This document shows, piece after piece, positions 1 through 8,871 of a stretch of 64,000 bases of DNA; within the stretch, counting starts at the first letter, position 1, and each line of letters begins with the position of its first letter. The notes below the pieces were generated by a model that worked only from the letters and a program-made list of their open reading frames with translations, ran no database searches and was not told where the DNA came from. The DNA comes from Streptomyces sp. NBC_00273 (GTDB lineage: Bacteria > Actinomycetota > Actinomycetes > Streptomycetales > Streptomycetaceae), in the NCBI RefSeq assembly GCF_036178145.1, contig NZ_CP108067.1:3968001-4032000 (forward strand). Direction: 5' to 3'. The translations under genes and the position numbers were made by a program.

Positions 1-1687
1 CGACGGCCTCGACGCGCTGCTTGGGCGTGCGGTTGTAGAGGATCCGCGAGCCGTCGCCGATGGCGCCCGAGTAGAGGATCTGCGGCTCGTTGAAGGTGAG
101 CGCGTACGCCGCCCGGTTGACCGGGTTGTCGAGGCTGACGCCGGAGTCGCCCTTGTAGCTCGTCTCCTTCTCGCCCTTGTCGTCCGAGTAGTCGAGCTCC
201 TTCTGCGGACCGCCGACGATCGAGTACTGCTTCGTCTGCTCGCCGTAGTAGATGCGCTGCTCGAAGTCCGTGCCGAACACGCCCTTGGAGGGCAGGTCGG
301 CCTGCGTGAAGTCGGGAGCACCCTCCTTCACGGTGGTGCCCTTGGCCGCGACCACGCCGTAGCCGTGCGTGTACTTGAAGTGGTCGTTGATCCAGTTGTT
401 CTTCGGGATGCCGCCGATGTTCAGCTCGCGCAGCCCGATGACCGTGTCCTGGCCGCTGTACCGGTCCACGGCGAGCGTGGACGGGAAGGCGTAGTAGCCC
501 TTGACCTGCTGGAGCTGCTGGAAGGCCGGCGAGACGATGTTCGGGTCGAGGATGCGGATGCTGGCCGTGGTGTCGGCCTGCGGGCGCAGCTTGGTCCGGT
601 CCTCCGTCTGCGGGACGCCCGGGTAGTCCGAGACCTGGGCGCCGGCGATGCCGTAGGCGTCGCGCGTGGCCTTGATGTTCTTCTGGACGTACGGGGATTC
701 CTTGGCCTGCTCGTTCGGCTGGACCTGGAACTTCTGCACGATCGCCGGGTAGAGCCCGCCGATCAGGATCGCCGAGAGCACCATCAGGCCGAAGCCGATG
801 ACCGGCAGCTGCCAGGTGCGGCGCCACAGCGTCGCGAAGAACAGCACGGCGCAGATCGCGGCGATGGCGACGAGGATCGTCTTCGCCGGCAGGTAGGCGT
901 TCGCGTCGACGTAGCGCAGGCCCGTCCAATTGTCGGCGGCCTTGAAGTCGCTGGACTTCACGGCGAGCCCGTACCGGTCGAGCCAGTAGGCGACCGCCTT
1001 GAGCGTGACGAAGAGGCCGAGCAGCACCGACAGGTGCCCGGTGGCGGCGGCGGTGGCCCGCGCACCCGGGCTCGTCACGCGCAGTCCGCCGTACAGGTAG
1101 TGCACGACGGCCGCGGCGATCACCGACAGCACGACGGCGGCGAAGCCGAAGCCGAGCAGGAAGCGGTACCAGGGCAGGTCGAAGGTGTAGAAGGACACGT
1201 CCATGTGGAACTGCGGGTCCTTCGAACCGAAGGGCACGCCGTTCACGTACATGAGCCAGGTCTTCCACTGGCCGGCCGCCGAAGCGCCCGCGATCAGGCC
1301 GACGAGCACCGCGATGCCCAGCAGCAGCCACTTCTTGTACGGGGCGATGCTCATCCGGTAGCGGTCGAGGCTCTGCTGCTCCATCGACATCGCGCTGAGC
1401 GGCGGCCGCAGCCGGTGGGCCAGCCAGATGTTCAGCCCGACCGCACCGGCCATCAGCAGGCCGAAGACGGCGAAGAGGCCGATCTTGGTCCACAGGGTGG
1501 TGGTGAAGACGGTGGAGTACTTCACGGAGCGGAACCAGAGCCAGTCAGTCCAGAAGCCCGCGAACATGATGAAGAGCATGGCCAGGACGGCCAACACGCC
1601 CAGGGTCATGAGGAGAGTTCTCGCCCGCCGGGAGGGGCGGCCGACTCTCATCCGTGGCCCGGAAGGGCCTCCGCCGCGGTCCGGCAT
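1..1687 (-). CDS. UPF0182 family large membrane protein (3' end cut off by window)
   Basis: At least 562 codons are visible from an ATG at 1687; the C-terminus lies outside the window. The first ~310 residues hold about seven strongly hydrophobic segments (near residues 24-46, 61-85, 118-140, 170-195, 205-228, 258-280, 285-310), followed by a long soluble part with [17 protein letters not shown] and [20 protein letters not shown], which are UPF0182/COG1615 landmarks. The family is widespread in actinobacteria and its biochemical role is unknown. It sits divergently from the PPA1309-family gene across a 127-bp spacer. The ribosome site is weak, so the exact start is less certain than the identity. 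Confidence 0.9.
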   Translation of the reverse strand, partial: MPDRGGGPSGPRMRVGRPSRRARTLLMTLGVLAVLAMLFIMFAGFWTDWLWFRSVKYSTVFTTTLWTKIGLFAVFGLLMAGAVGLNIWLAHRLRPPLSAMSMEQQSLDRYRMSIAPYKKWLLLGIAVLVGLIAGASAAGQWKTWLMYVNGVPFGSKDPQFHMDVSFYTFDLPWYRFLLGFGFAAVVLSVIAAAVVHYLYGGLRVTSPGARATAAATGHLSVLLGLFVTLKAVAYWLDRYGLAVKSSDFKAADNWTGLRYVDANAYLPAKTILVAIAAICAVLFFATLWRRTWQLPVIGFGLMVLSAILIGGLYPAIVQKFQVQPNEQAKESPYVQKNIKATRDAYGIAGAQVSDYPGVPQTEDRTKLRPQADTTASIRILDPNIVSPAFQQLQQVKGYYAFPSTLAVDRYSGQDTVIGLRELNIGGIPKNNWINDHFKYTHGYGVVAAKGTTVKEGAPDFTQADLPSKGVFGTDFEQRIYYGEQTKQYSIVGGPQKELDYSDDKGEKETSYKGDSGVSLDNPVNRAAYALTFNEPQILYSGAIGDGSRILYNRTPKQRVEAV

Positions 1688-1814
1688 CTGGAAAGCCAAG
1701 GTGCGCACCTCGAAAGCTGAGTCTGGTAATGAACGGGCCCCCGATCGTAGGGCCCACTTGTGCAACTTACTGAGGCTTCGGTCAGTTCCCGGTAATCGAT
1801 GGAAAGGAGGCAGG

Positions 1815-2384
1815 ATGTTGTCCATGTCCAACCTTTCGCCTTCCCCCGGCACCCCCATGGCGGCCAGCCCGCTGACCCGCGCCTGCCTCGAGATCGACGA
1901 GTACGCGGCCGGCCTCGGCTGGGACAAGCCCGCGCGGCTCTTCGCCCTGGTCGACACCGCCCGGCTCAAGAAGCAGGAGCCGCGGCTGGCGGGCCAGCTC
2001 GGTCTCGACCAGGACGACGCCGGCAAGTCCTCCCTCACCCCCATCGAGCAGGACGAGGTCCCGAAGGGGACGCCGCTCGACAAGTTCCTCGGCACCATCG
2101 CCTGGCCCGACGCCGTCGTCGGCTGCGCGCTGACGGTGGAGCGACTGATGCTGCCGCCGTCCGCGGAGTCCTCCGTACCGGAGGGACTGAACGACAAGCA
2201 GCTGTCGAAGTGGGTCGCCGGCCACCCGGAGCGGCAGGAGGTGCGCCTCACCGTGGCCGTGCTGCGCGACGGATCGCGGGAGTCGGCCGTGCGGCTGCGC
2301 GAGAAGGACGCCTCGACGGAGGTCCTCACCGGTGCGGGCCTGGTGCCCGGCCTGGCGGAGGCCCTGGCGGCGACCTTCTCGTAG
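1815..2384 (+). CDS. PPA1309 family protein
   Basis: This 189-residue soluble protein resembles the actinobacterial PPA1309 family: an N-terminal helix around [20 protein letters not shown], then [18 protein letters not shown] and a central [21 protein letters not shown] strand region. No catalytic motif, signal peptide or membrane segment is visible, and the function is unknown. The ATG at 1815 is chosen because AAAGGAGG ends a few bases upstream; the open frame extends further 5' without a ribosome site. It is convergent with the PDZ/S16 protease gene, with a C-rich repeat between them. Confidence 0.85.
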   Translation: MLSMSNLSPSPGTPMAASPLTRACLEIDEYAAGLGWDKPARLFALVDTARLKKQEPRLAGQLGLDQDDAGKSSLTPIEQDEVPKGTPLDKFLGTIAWPDAVVGCALTVERLMLPPSAESSVPEGLNDKQLSKWVAGHPERQEVRLTVAVLRDGSRESAVRLREKDASTEVLTGAGLVPGLAEALAATFS

Positions 2385-2440
2385 CCCCTGCCCCCCTGCC
2401 CCCCTGCCCCCCTGCCCGTCCTGCCCGCGTCCTGCCCGTC
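2385..2440. repeat. CCCCCTG short tandem repeat between convergent genes
   Basis: About seven copies of a 7-8 base unit based on CCTGCCC fill the spacer between the two convergent stop codons. The last copies degenerate into CCTGCCCGTC/CCTGCCCGCGT. No convincing terminator stem is visible. Length is likely to vary between strains by slippage. Confidence 0.7.
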
Positions 2441-2461
2441 AGGGGGACGGAGCGGTCGGGG

Positions 2462-3547
2462 CTAGGCCGTGCACTGCGGCAGCCCGGCCGTGTCCCCCTT
2501 GCTGATCTTCTGCAGTGCCTTCGTCGCGTCGTCGATGGTGGACACCTTGACCAGGGTCAGCCCGTCGGGGACGTTGGAGACCGCGGAGGCGCAGTTCTCG
2601 GCGGGCGTCAGGAAGTACTCGGCACCGGCCTTGCGGGCGCCGATGGTCTTCATCTGGATGCCGCCGATGGGTCCGACCTTGCCCGCGTCGTCGATGGTGC
2701 CGGTGCCCGCGACGAACTTCCCGCCGGTCAGGTCCTCCGGGGTGAGCTTGTCGACGATGCCGAGGGCGAACATCAGGCCGGCGCTCGGGCCGCCGATGTC
2801 GGCGAGCTTGATGTCGATCGTGAACGGGAAGGTGTGGTCGGTACCGGCCCGGATGCCGACGATGGCGTGACCGTCGCCCTCCGCCTTGCCCGCGGTGATC
2901 GTCAGCTTCGAGGTGGCGGGGTCGTTGTTGCCGGCCTTCGCCGCCTCGGTCGCCTCCTTGGCGGGCACGATGGTGAACTCCACCGGCTCGCCCGGCTTGT
3001 GCTTGGTGACGAACTTGGCCACGTCCTCGGGGGCGGTGACGGCGGCGCCGTCCACGGCCTTGATCACGTCTCCGGCGTGCAGCCGTCCCTCGGCGGGGCT
3101 GTCCTTGACCACGGTGGAGACGATCACCCGGGCGGTGACCGGGATGCCGAGCTGCTTCAGGGCCGCCACCTTGGCGCTCTGCTGCGACTGGCTGAACTCC
3201 TCGGCGTTCTCCTGGGTGGACTCCGCTTCCGTCTTCCCGTTCGGGTAGAGGTTCTCGTGCGGGACGACGATGTTGTCGCCGGCCAACCACCCGTAGACCG
3301 CTTCCACCAGGCTCATCTCGTAGTCCGCACCGGTGACGCGGACCGTCGTCATGTTGAGGTGACCCCTGGTCGGGTACGTCGTGCGCCCCGCGATGTTGAG
3401 GACGGGCGCGCCGTGCGAGTCCCCGAGCGTGTTCACCGTCGGGCCGGGGCTCATCTCGGAGTACGGGACCTTGATGAACACCCCTGCGCAGAGCAGCGCG
3501 AACAGCACCAGGGTGGAAGCGAGCATCGTCGCGGTGCGGCGTGGCAT
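2462..3547 (-). CDS. PDZ domain / Lon-type S16 serine protease (YlbL-like)
   Basis: This 361-residue protein starts with a single membrane anchor (residues ~8-26, TMLASTLVLFALLCAGVFI), so most of it lies outside the membrane. A PDZ domain follows around residues 160-210 (VKDSPAEGRLHAGDVIKAVDG), then a Lon C-terminal S16 domain. The S16 Ser/Lys dyad is visible: Ser in DIGGPSAGLMFAL and Lys in GGIQMKTIGA. The family includes Bacillus YlbL and mycobacterial Rv3194c. The substrate is unknown. It is on the same strand as the small membrane protein upstream, about 165 bp away. Confidence 0.92.
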   Translation of the reverse strand: MPRRTATMLASTLVLFALLCAGVFIKVPYSEMSPGPTVNTLGDSHGAPVLNIAGRTTYPTRGHLNMTTVRVTGADYEMSLVEAVYGWLAGDNIVVPHENLYPNGKTEAESTQENAEEFSQSQQSAKVAALKQLGIPVTARVIVSTVVKDSPAEGRLHAGDVIKAVDGAAVTAPEDVAKFVTKHKPGEPVEFTIVPAKEATEAAKAGNNDPATSKLTITAGKAEGDGHAIVGIRAGTDHTFPFTIDIKLADIGGPSAGLMFALGIVDKLTPEDLTGGKFVAGTGTIDDAGKVGPIGGIQMKTIGARKAGAEYFLTPAENCASAVSNVPDGLTLVKVSTIDDATKALQKISKGDTAGLPQCTA

Positions 3548-3712
3548 GGATCCGACAGTACGGGACGGCCCTGGCGGGCGACCCTCGGGGCCGGTCCGTA
3601 CGGGGTCCGTACGCGAAACTCTCAGCGGAATCTCACCGAAGGCGGCGGACCGGAGCGGAACGGACGCGGAGCGTCGAACGGCCGCGGACGGCGGTGGACG
3701 ACGGCGGACGTC

Positions 3713-3928
3713 TCAGACGGCGTCGGAGGCGGAGTGGGCGGACGGCGAGGAGTGGGCGTCGGCCTTCACCCTGGCCTGATCGGCGTTGGCCATGGCTTCC
3801 CGGAATCGTGCGTATCCCGCGAGCTCGGATATGTCACCCTGTGTGCGGTCGCGTGCCGCCCAGCTGCCCCATATCGCCGCTCCGATCGCGGCGAACAGCG
3901 GAATCAGCAACCACGCCAAAGACGCCAT
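3713..3928 (-). CDS. small single-pass membrane protein
   Basis: A 71-residue protein with an N-terminal hydrophobic helix (LAWLLIPLFAAIGAAIWGSW, about residues 4-23) followed by a charged tail and a Ser/Ala-rich end. The ATG at 3928 has a good site, GGGAGG, eight bases upstream, which supports expression. No known motif is recognised. It sits between moaE and the PDZ/S16 protease on the same strand and may be cotranscribed with the protease. Confidence 0.75.
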   Translation of the reverse strand: MASLAWLLIPLFAAIGAAIWGSWAARDRTQGDISELAGYARFREAMANADQARVKADAHSSPSAHSASDAV

Positions 3929-4073
3929 GGGCGTGCCTCCCTACCCCGAAGTACGTTTCGTTGGTGGCTTCAACGCTCGTGCCCGTGGGGGGGTTACGCA
4001 AATCGAGGGCGTGTTGCGCGGCCGAACGGGTGCGAGGCTACCGCCTTCCGGGTGGCGCTCCGTGACCGGGGGT

Positions 4074-4535
4074 TCAGCAGGCGCCGACCCACTCCTCGGT
4101 GCCGTCGCTGAAGGTCTGGTGCTTCCAGATCGGGACCTCGTGCTTGAGGTCGTCGATCAGCATCCGGGCGGCCTCGAAGGCCTCGCCGCGGTGCGGGCAG
4201 GACACGGCGACGACGACGGCCAGGTCTCCCACGGCCAGGTCACCGACGCGGTGCACGGCCGCCAGGGCGCGGACCGGGAACTTGGCCACGACGCGCTCGG
4301 CGACGCGGCGCATCTCGGCTTCGGCGGTCGGGTGGCAGGAGTAGCCGAGCGAGTCGACGTCCGCCCCGCCGTCGTGGTTGCGCACCGTGCCGACGAAGAG
4401 CGTCGTACCGCCCGACGCGTCGTCGCCGACGGCCTGGAAGACCTCGTCGATCGACAGGGCGGTCTCGCGGATCTGGAGCAGCCGGATCGGGTCCGAAGCA
4501 GCCTGCTCACCGGGGTGGTCGAAGTGCGGTGCCAT
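4074..4535 (-). CDS. moaE: molybdopterin synthase catalytic subunit MoaE
   Basis: A 153-residue MoaE. This subunit, with the thiocarboxylated small subunit MoaD, inserts two sulfurs into precursor Z to make molybdopterin in the cytoplasm. Family landmarks are GGTTLFVGTVRNHDGG near residue 42, AAVHRVGDLAVGD, SCPHRGEAFEAARMLIDDLK and the active-site stretch PIWKHQTFSDGTEEWVG near the end. The ATG at 4535 is preferred because GAAGG lies just upstream and the protein then has normal family length; the frame continues a long way 5' without homology. No moaD is next to it; moeZ at 36.1 kb could supply sulfur transfer. Confidence 0.94.
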   Translation of the reverse strand: MAPHFDHPGEQAASDPIRLLQIRETALSIDEVFQAVGDDASGGTTLFVGTVRNHDGGADVDSLGYSCHPTAEAEMRRVAERVVAKFPVRALAAVHRVGDLAVGDLAVVVAVSCPHRGEAFEAARMLIDDLKHEVPIWKHQTFSDGTEEWVGAC

Positions 4536-4639
4536 GCCTTCATCGTGCCCTAGCCGCTGACACGGCGGAATAGCAGATTCGCCCGGGGCGGGGGCGCCGC
4601 CTTGGGAGCCTCCTACCAATCCGGGCACCGGCGCGATCC

Positions 4640-4725
4640 GGCCCCACCGGCGTTCGGGGCGCGGCGGTCCGGGGGCGGCGCCCCCGGCGACCGCGCCGCA
4701 CCGGGCGGGCGGCCCGACCCGCAGG
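4640..4725. repeat. dispersed GC-rich palindromic element (intergenic copy)
   Basis: The moaE/SDR spacer (4536-4726) holds a variant of the repeat also seen at 33.05, 40.3-40.4 and 43.2 kb: an ACCGGCGTTCGGGGCGCG core followed by GGTCCGGGGGCGGCGCCCCC, which folds back on itself. It probably also helps terminate transcription of the SDR gene that ends at 4727. Confidence 0.6.
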
Positions 4726-4726
4726 G

Positions 4727-5893
4727 TCAGATCCCGCGCCGCTTGCGCGCCAGGCGGACCGCCGCGGCCGCGCCCAGCAGGGCCACCGTCGCGCCGGCCG
4801 CACCGGCGGCCGTGGCGGCGTCCCTGCGGCCCAGTCGGCGGCCCGCGACCGTGTGGCGGCCCGAGACCTCCTGGAGGAGCTCGGCGAGCACCTCCTCGTT
4901 GGTCCAGCGCGGCCGCCAGCCGGCCGCGTGCAATCCGCTGACGCTGACCACCCACGGGTGCATCGTGTAGGCGAGGTCCCCGGCCGGGGACGGGGTCAGG
5001 CCGATGCGGTGCAGGCGGGCCGCGGCGCCCAGCGCGACCGCGGAGGGCAGCTCCATGCGGCGGATGCCGCTCAGTTCCTCGACCTCCTCCTGCTCCAGCC
5101 ACCCCTCGCAGCCCACGGCCAGCTCTCCCTCGACCTTCTCCAGGGCCGCGTACTCCAGGGCGCTGACCAGGTCGTCCACGTGACAGAACTGCCAGGTGGG
5201 GCGGGATCCCGCCACCACGAGCAGCCGCGGGGACTCGAAGTACCGGGTCAGGGCGGTGTCCGTGCCGCCGACCAGGACGGCCGGGCGGATCACGGTGACG
5301 TTCAGTCCGGGGTGCGCGCGCGGGGCCCGGCGGCCGAGGCGCTCGATCTCCAGCAGGTCGCCGACGCCGGTGGCCTCGGCGGTGGCCCGCAGCTCGGAGT
5401 CCTCGGACAGCGGGATGTCGTTGTCCGGCAGGGCCCCGTAGACCATCGCCGAGGTGCAGAGCACCACCCGGTGCACGCCGGCCGCGGCGGCGGCCGTCAG
5501 GACGGTCTGGGTGCCGCGCACGTTGTACGCCGTACGGGCGGCCGGGTCGGTCTCCAGGTCGAGGTCCAGCGCGAGGTGGACCACGACGTCCGCGCCGCGC
5601 AGCTTCTCGGCGATCGCGGGGTCCCGTACGTCGAGGACGTGCCACTGCGCGGCGGCGCAGTCCCCGCGTCGCTCGTCGATGGCGACGACCTGCTTGACCT
5701 CGTCGGAGGCGGCCAGACGGCTCACCAGGGCCGCGCCGACCCCCGAGGCGGCGCCGGTCACGGCGATCACCGGGCTGTGCCGGCGGATTCCCTCCGGGTT
5801 TCGCGGCTGGCGAACGCCGGGGGCGCCGTCGCCGTGCTCGGAGCTGTTTTCGTCGTCGTGCATCGCGCGAAACTGCGGATCTGGGGAACTCAC
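4727..5893 (-). CDS. SDR-family NAD-dependent epimerase/dehydratase-like protein
   Basis: A 388-residue extended short-chain dehydrogenase. The Rossmann nucleotide-binding motif VTGAASGVGAALVSRL lies near residue 43, followed by VVAIDERRGD and DVRDPAIAEKLRGADVVVHLA. The usual YxxxK catalytic pair is not obvious: the expected Tyr region reads TSAMVYGALPDN. The C-terminus ends in a hydrophobic segment (GAAGATVALLGAAAAVRL) and a basic tail, suggesting membrane tethering. The GTG at 5893 is chosen because GGAGA sits seven bases upstream; an ATG ten codons later lacks a site. The substrate is unknown. Confidence 0.85.
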   Translation of the reverse strand: MSSPDPQFRAMHDDENSSEHGDGAPGVRQPRNPEGIRRHSPVIAVTGAASGVGAALVSRLAASDEVKQVVAIDERRGDCAAAQWHVLDVRDPAIAEKLRGADVVVHLALDLDLETDPAARTAYNVRGTQTVLTAAAAAGVHRVVLCTSAMVYGALPDNDIPLSEDSELRATAEATGVGDLLEIERLGRRAPRAHPGLNVTVIRPAVLVGGTDTALTRYFESPRLLVVAGSRPTWQFCHVDDLVSALEYAALEKVEGELAVGCEGWLEQEEVEELSGIRRMELPSAVALGAAARLHRIGLTPSPAGDLAYTMHPWVVSVSGLHAAGWRPRWTNEEVLAELLQEVSGRHTVAGRRLGRRDAATAAGAAGATVALLGAAAAVRLARKRRGI

Positions 5894-6085
5894 CGGGCGT
5901 CTCCAGCGGTTGTCTTCAGTAGGGACGCGTCGTGACGCGTACCCACCAGGTGATGTCCATCCTGCCGCAGCCCAGGAGTCGGCGGAGCACCGAGCCCGGA
6001 TGCGGCCGCGGTGTCTACGCTGGGTGGTGTTGTCTGTCCATTGCCCGTCGGCTCCCGCCGGCGGCCCTACGAGCCGAGGAAACCC

Positions 6086-7492
6086 GTGAGCGACACCCCA
6101 TTCGGATTCGGCCTTCCGCCGGAGGAGCCGGAGAACGGCGACGATGGCAAGAAGAAGGGCAACCAGGGCGGTCAGGGCGGCCCGGCGAATCCCTTCGGGT
6201 TCCCCGGCATGGGTCTGCCGGGCGGGGCGGGCGCTCCCGGAGCGGACAACCCGTTCGCCGCGATGTTCGGTTCGATGAACCCGAACGACCTCGGTGCCGC
6301 CTTCCAGCAGCTCGGCCAGATGCTCAGTTACGAGGGCGGTCCCGTGAACTGGGACATGGCCAAGGACATCGCCCGCCAGACCGTCGCGCAGGGCACCGCG
6401 GACGGCGTGAAGGACACGAGCGTCGGCGTCGCCGAGAAGTCCGCCGTCGAGGAGGCCGTGCGCCTCGCCGACCACTGGCTGGACGGCGTGACCTCGCTGC
6501 CCTCGGGCGCCACCACGGCCGTGGCCTGGAGCCGCGCCGAGTGGGTCGAGGCGACCCTCCCGGTGTGGAAGGAGCTCGTGGACCCGGTCGCGGAGCGTGT
6601 CGGCGCGGCCATGGGTGGCGTGCTGCCGGAGGAGATGCAGGCCATGGCGGGCCCGCTGCTCGGCATGATGCGTTCCATGGGCGGCGCCATGTTCGGCCAG
6701 CAGATCGGCCAGGCCGTCGGCACCCTCGCGGGCGAGGTCGTCGGCTCGACGGACATCGGCCTGCCGCTGGGCCCGGCCGGGAAGGCCGCTCTGCTGCCGC
6801 TGAACATCGAGAGCTTCGGCAAGGACCTGGGCGTGCCCTCGGACGAGGTGCGGCTCTACCTGGCCCTGCGCGAGGCGGCCCACGCCCGGCTCTTCGCCCA
6901 CGTGCCGTGGCTGCGCTCGCACCTGTTCGGCGCGGTCGAGGGCTACGCCCGCGGCATCAAGGTCGACACCTCGAAGCTGGAGGACGTCGTCGGCCAGCTG
7001 GACCCGTCCAACCCGGAGCAGCTGCAGGAAGCGCTCCAGGGCGGCATGTTCCAGCCGCAGGACACCCCCGAGCAGAAGGCCGCCCTGGCCCGCCTGGAGA
7101 CGGCGCTCGCGCTGGTCGAGGGCTGGGTCGACGCGGTGGTGCACGAGGCCGCCAAGCCCCGGCTGACCTCGGCGGACGCGATGCGCGAGACCATGCGGCG
7201 GCGGCGCGCCTCCGGCGGCCCGGCGGAGCAGACCTTCGCGACGTTGATCGGCCTGGAGCTGCGCCCGCGCCGGCTGCGCGACGCCTCGCGGCTGTGGGCC
7301 TCCCTCACGGACGCGCGCGGAGTGGACGGCCGCGACGGCCTCTGGGAGCACCCGGACATGCTGCCGACGGCCTCCGACCTGGACGACCCGGACGGCTTCG
7401 TGCACCGCGAACAGCTGGACTTCTCCGAGATCGACAAGATGCTCGGCGAGGCCGCCGAGAAGCGCGAACAGGACGGCGACGAGAAGAAGTGA
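6086..7492 (+). CDS. DUF2342 zincin-like protein (Rv3195 type)
   Basis: A 468-residue protein of the DUF2342/Zincin_2 family (COG5282), often annotated as a zinc-dependent metalloprotease or F420-biosynthesis-associated protein. The first ~70 residues are Gly/Pro-rich and disordered. The putative metal-binding helix reads LREAAHARLFAHVPWL near residue 275, so the first His of a classical HExxH is Arg here. A downstream EGWVDAVVHEAA helix supplies a further His. Catalysis is inferred from the family, not shown. The GTG at 6086 has GAGGA six bases upstream. The stop overlaps the NUDIX start as GTGA, implying coupled translation. Confidence 0.88.
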   Translation: MSDTPFGFGLPPEEPENGDDGKKKGNQGGQGGPANPFGFPGMGLPGGAGAPGADNPFAAMFGSMNPNDLGAAFQQLGQMLSYEGGPVNWDMAKDIARQTVAQGTADGVKDTSVGVAEKSAVEEAVRLADHWLDGVTSLPSGATTAVAWSRAEWVEATLPVWKELVDPVAERVGAAMGGVLPEEMQAMAGPLLGMMRSMGGAMFGQQIGQAVGTLAGEVVGSTDIGLPLGPAGKAALLPLNIESFGKDLGVPSDEVRLYLALREAAHARLFAHVPWLRSHLFGAVEGYARGIKVDTSKLEDVVGQLDPSNPEQLQEALQGGMFQPQDTPEQKAALARLETALALVEGWVDAVVHEAAKPRLTSADAMRETMRRRRASGGPAEQTFATLIGLELRPRRLRDASRLWASLTDARGVDGRDGLWEHPDMLPTASDLDDPDGFVHREQLDFSEIDKMLGEAAEKREQDGDEKK

Positions 7493-8019
7493 GCCTCCAC
7501 GAAGACGCGGTCCTCGTCCTGAAGGCGTACGAGGACCAGCCGGAGCTGCGCGACCTGTACCTGGAACACCTGGCGGCCCACCCGGACGGGGTCTACAAGC
7601 CCTGCGGGGCCGGGCACGTCACGGGCAGCGCACTGGTGATCGATCCGGTGCGGGGGCGCGTCCTGCTGACCCTGCACAAGAAGCTCGGCATGTGGCTCCA
7701 GATGGGCGGCCACTGCGAGCCCGGTGACCGGACCCTCGCCGAGGTGGCGCTGCGCGAGGCCCGTGAGGAGTCGGGCATCGCGTCGGGGCTGACCCTGGTC
7801 GACGGCGGGCCGGTGCGCTTGGACCGGCATGCGATCCCGGCTCCGTGCCATTGGCACCTGGACGTGCAGTACGCGGCGCTGGCTCCGGCCGGCGCGGTGG
7901 CGGAGATCAGCGAGGAGTCCCTGGACCTGCGCTGGTTCCCGTACGAGGATGTGGCGGCGGTGGCCGACGCGTCCGTCGTGCGGCTGCTGGAGGCGACCTT
8001 GGCCCGGCTGGGCGGCTGA
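7489..8019 (+). CDS. NUDIX hydrolase
   Basis: A 176-residue NUDIX-fold protein. The Nudix box GGHCEPGDRTLAEVALREAR-EESG matches GX5EX7REXXEEXGU, with the metal-binding glutamates intact. Such enzymes cleave nucleoside diphosphates linked to another group; the substrate cannot be told from sequence. The GTG start at 7489 overlaps the stop of the zincin-like gene by four bases, so the two are probably translationally coupled. It is convergent with the AIM24 gene across a strong hairpin. Confidence 0.92.
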   Translation: MSLHEDAVLVLKAYEDQPELRDLYLEHLAAHPDGVYKPCGAGHVTGSALVIDPVRGRVLLTLHKKLGMWLQMGGHCEPGDRTLAEVALREAREESGIASGLTLVDGGPVRLDRHAIPAPCHWHLDVQYAALAPAGAVAEISEESLDLRWFPYEDVAAVADASVVRLLEATLARLGG

Positions 8020-8045
8020 GCCACACCGCGGCGCGGGCCTGAATG

Positions 8046-8085
8046 CGGCGAAGGGGCGGTCCCCGGTGGGACCGCCCCCTTCGCC
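8046..8085. terminator. bidirectional hairpin terminator
   Basis: CGGCGAAGGGGCGGTCC pairs with GGACCGCCCCCTTCGCCG around a short loop, with a single extra C. It lies between the convergent NUDIX and AIM24 genes, so it can end transcripts from both sides; the T-rich tail is weak. Confidence 0.8.
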
Positions 8086-8098
8086 GTGCCGGGAACCG

Positions 8099-8854
8099 TC
8101 AGTTCCAGGCGTTGTTCTGGTTCTGCGCGTGCGAGCCCTGCTGGCCCATGCCGAACTGCGCGGCGACGCCCTGGCCGAGCTGGGCGTTCTGCGGCGGCAG
8201 CACCTCGCTGGGCTGCACCAGCGCGAAGCCGGTGCCGAGGAAGCTCAGCTCCCAGCCCTCGCCGGTGTTGCCGCGCCGCCGCCACACCCCGCTGGAGTGC
8301 GTCTGGGCCTGCATCTGCACCCGCAGCGAGGTGGACCAGGCCACGATCGCGTCGGCGTCGACGTTGACGTACTTGTCGGGCGTGACGTGCATCATCAGCG
8401 GCTGCCCGGAGGTCATCAGCGCGACCTTGCCGCGGCCGGAGATGTTGAGCTGGTACTTGCCCGAGCCGGAGATCCCGTACTGGCTGTCCACCGCGATGAC
8501 CTCGGTGTGCAGGGTGGAGTCCAGGGCCAGCACGTAGCTGCTGTCGACCGTGAGGCCGTCCTGGTCCACGTCCACGACGTGCACGTACTGGGCCAGGTTG
8601 GCCAGGTAGACCGTGCCCTGCCCGGAGCAGCGCATGAGGTCCAGGCCCTCGCCGGTGCGGCGGCGGGCGCTCTGCTGGTTGGTGGTCTGGTACTCGCCGT
8701 CGAAGTCGATGAGTCCCTGGTAGGCGACCATGGCGCCCTTGCGGGCGAGTACGTCGTCGGAGCCCGTCAGCGAGACCCGCAGCAGCTGCGGGTTCTGGAT
8801 GGCGTACCGCTCCTGGGACTGCGCCTCGGCGTGGGCGAAAAGTGCGCTCTGCAT
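8099..8854 (-). CDS. AIM24 family protein
   Basis: A 251-residue AIM24-family beta-barrel protein, soluble with no signal peptide. Landmarks shared with the two genes upstream are ARKGAMVAYQG, LMRCSGQGTVYLANLA, NISGRGKVALMTSGQPLM, DADAIVAWSTSL and GTGFALVQPSE. In yeast AIM24 supports inner-mitochondrial membrane organisation; the bacterial role is unknown. The C-terminal ~25 residues are Gln/Asn-rich. It is the last of three genes (TerD-AIM24 fusion, AIM24, AIM24) separated by 11-17 bases on one strand. The start at 8854 has GGGGGAG upstream. Confidence 0.9.
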   Translation of the reverse strand: MQSALFAHAEAQSQERYAIQNPQLLRVSLTGSDDVLARKGAMVAYQGLIDFDGEYQTTNQQSARRRTGEGLDLMRCSGQGTVYLANLAQYVHVVDVDQDGLTVDSSYVLALDSTLHTEVIAVDSQYGISGSGKYQLNISGRGKVALMTSGQPLMMHVTPDKYVNVDADAIVAWSTSLRVQMQAQTHSSGVWRRRGNTGEGWELSFLGTGFALVQPSEVLPPQNAQLGQGVAAQFGMGQQGSHAQNQNNAWN

Positions 8855-8871
8855 GATGTGTCCGCTCCCCC

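Noticed and set aside
365..1720. A 451-codon open frame on the plus strand
   Set aside because: It is antisense to the UPF0182 gene, whose membrane helices and family landmarks are clear.
3618..3660. Further SigR promoters at other GGAAT sites (for example 3618, 3798, 10976, 29986)
   Set aside because: No GTT lies 18-19 bases downstream, or the site is within a gene on the wrong strand.
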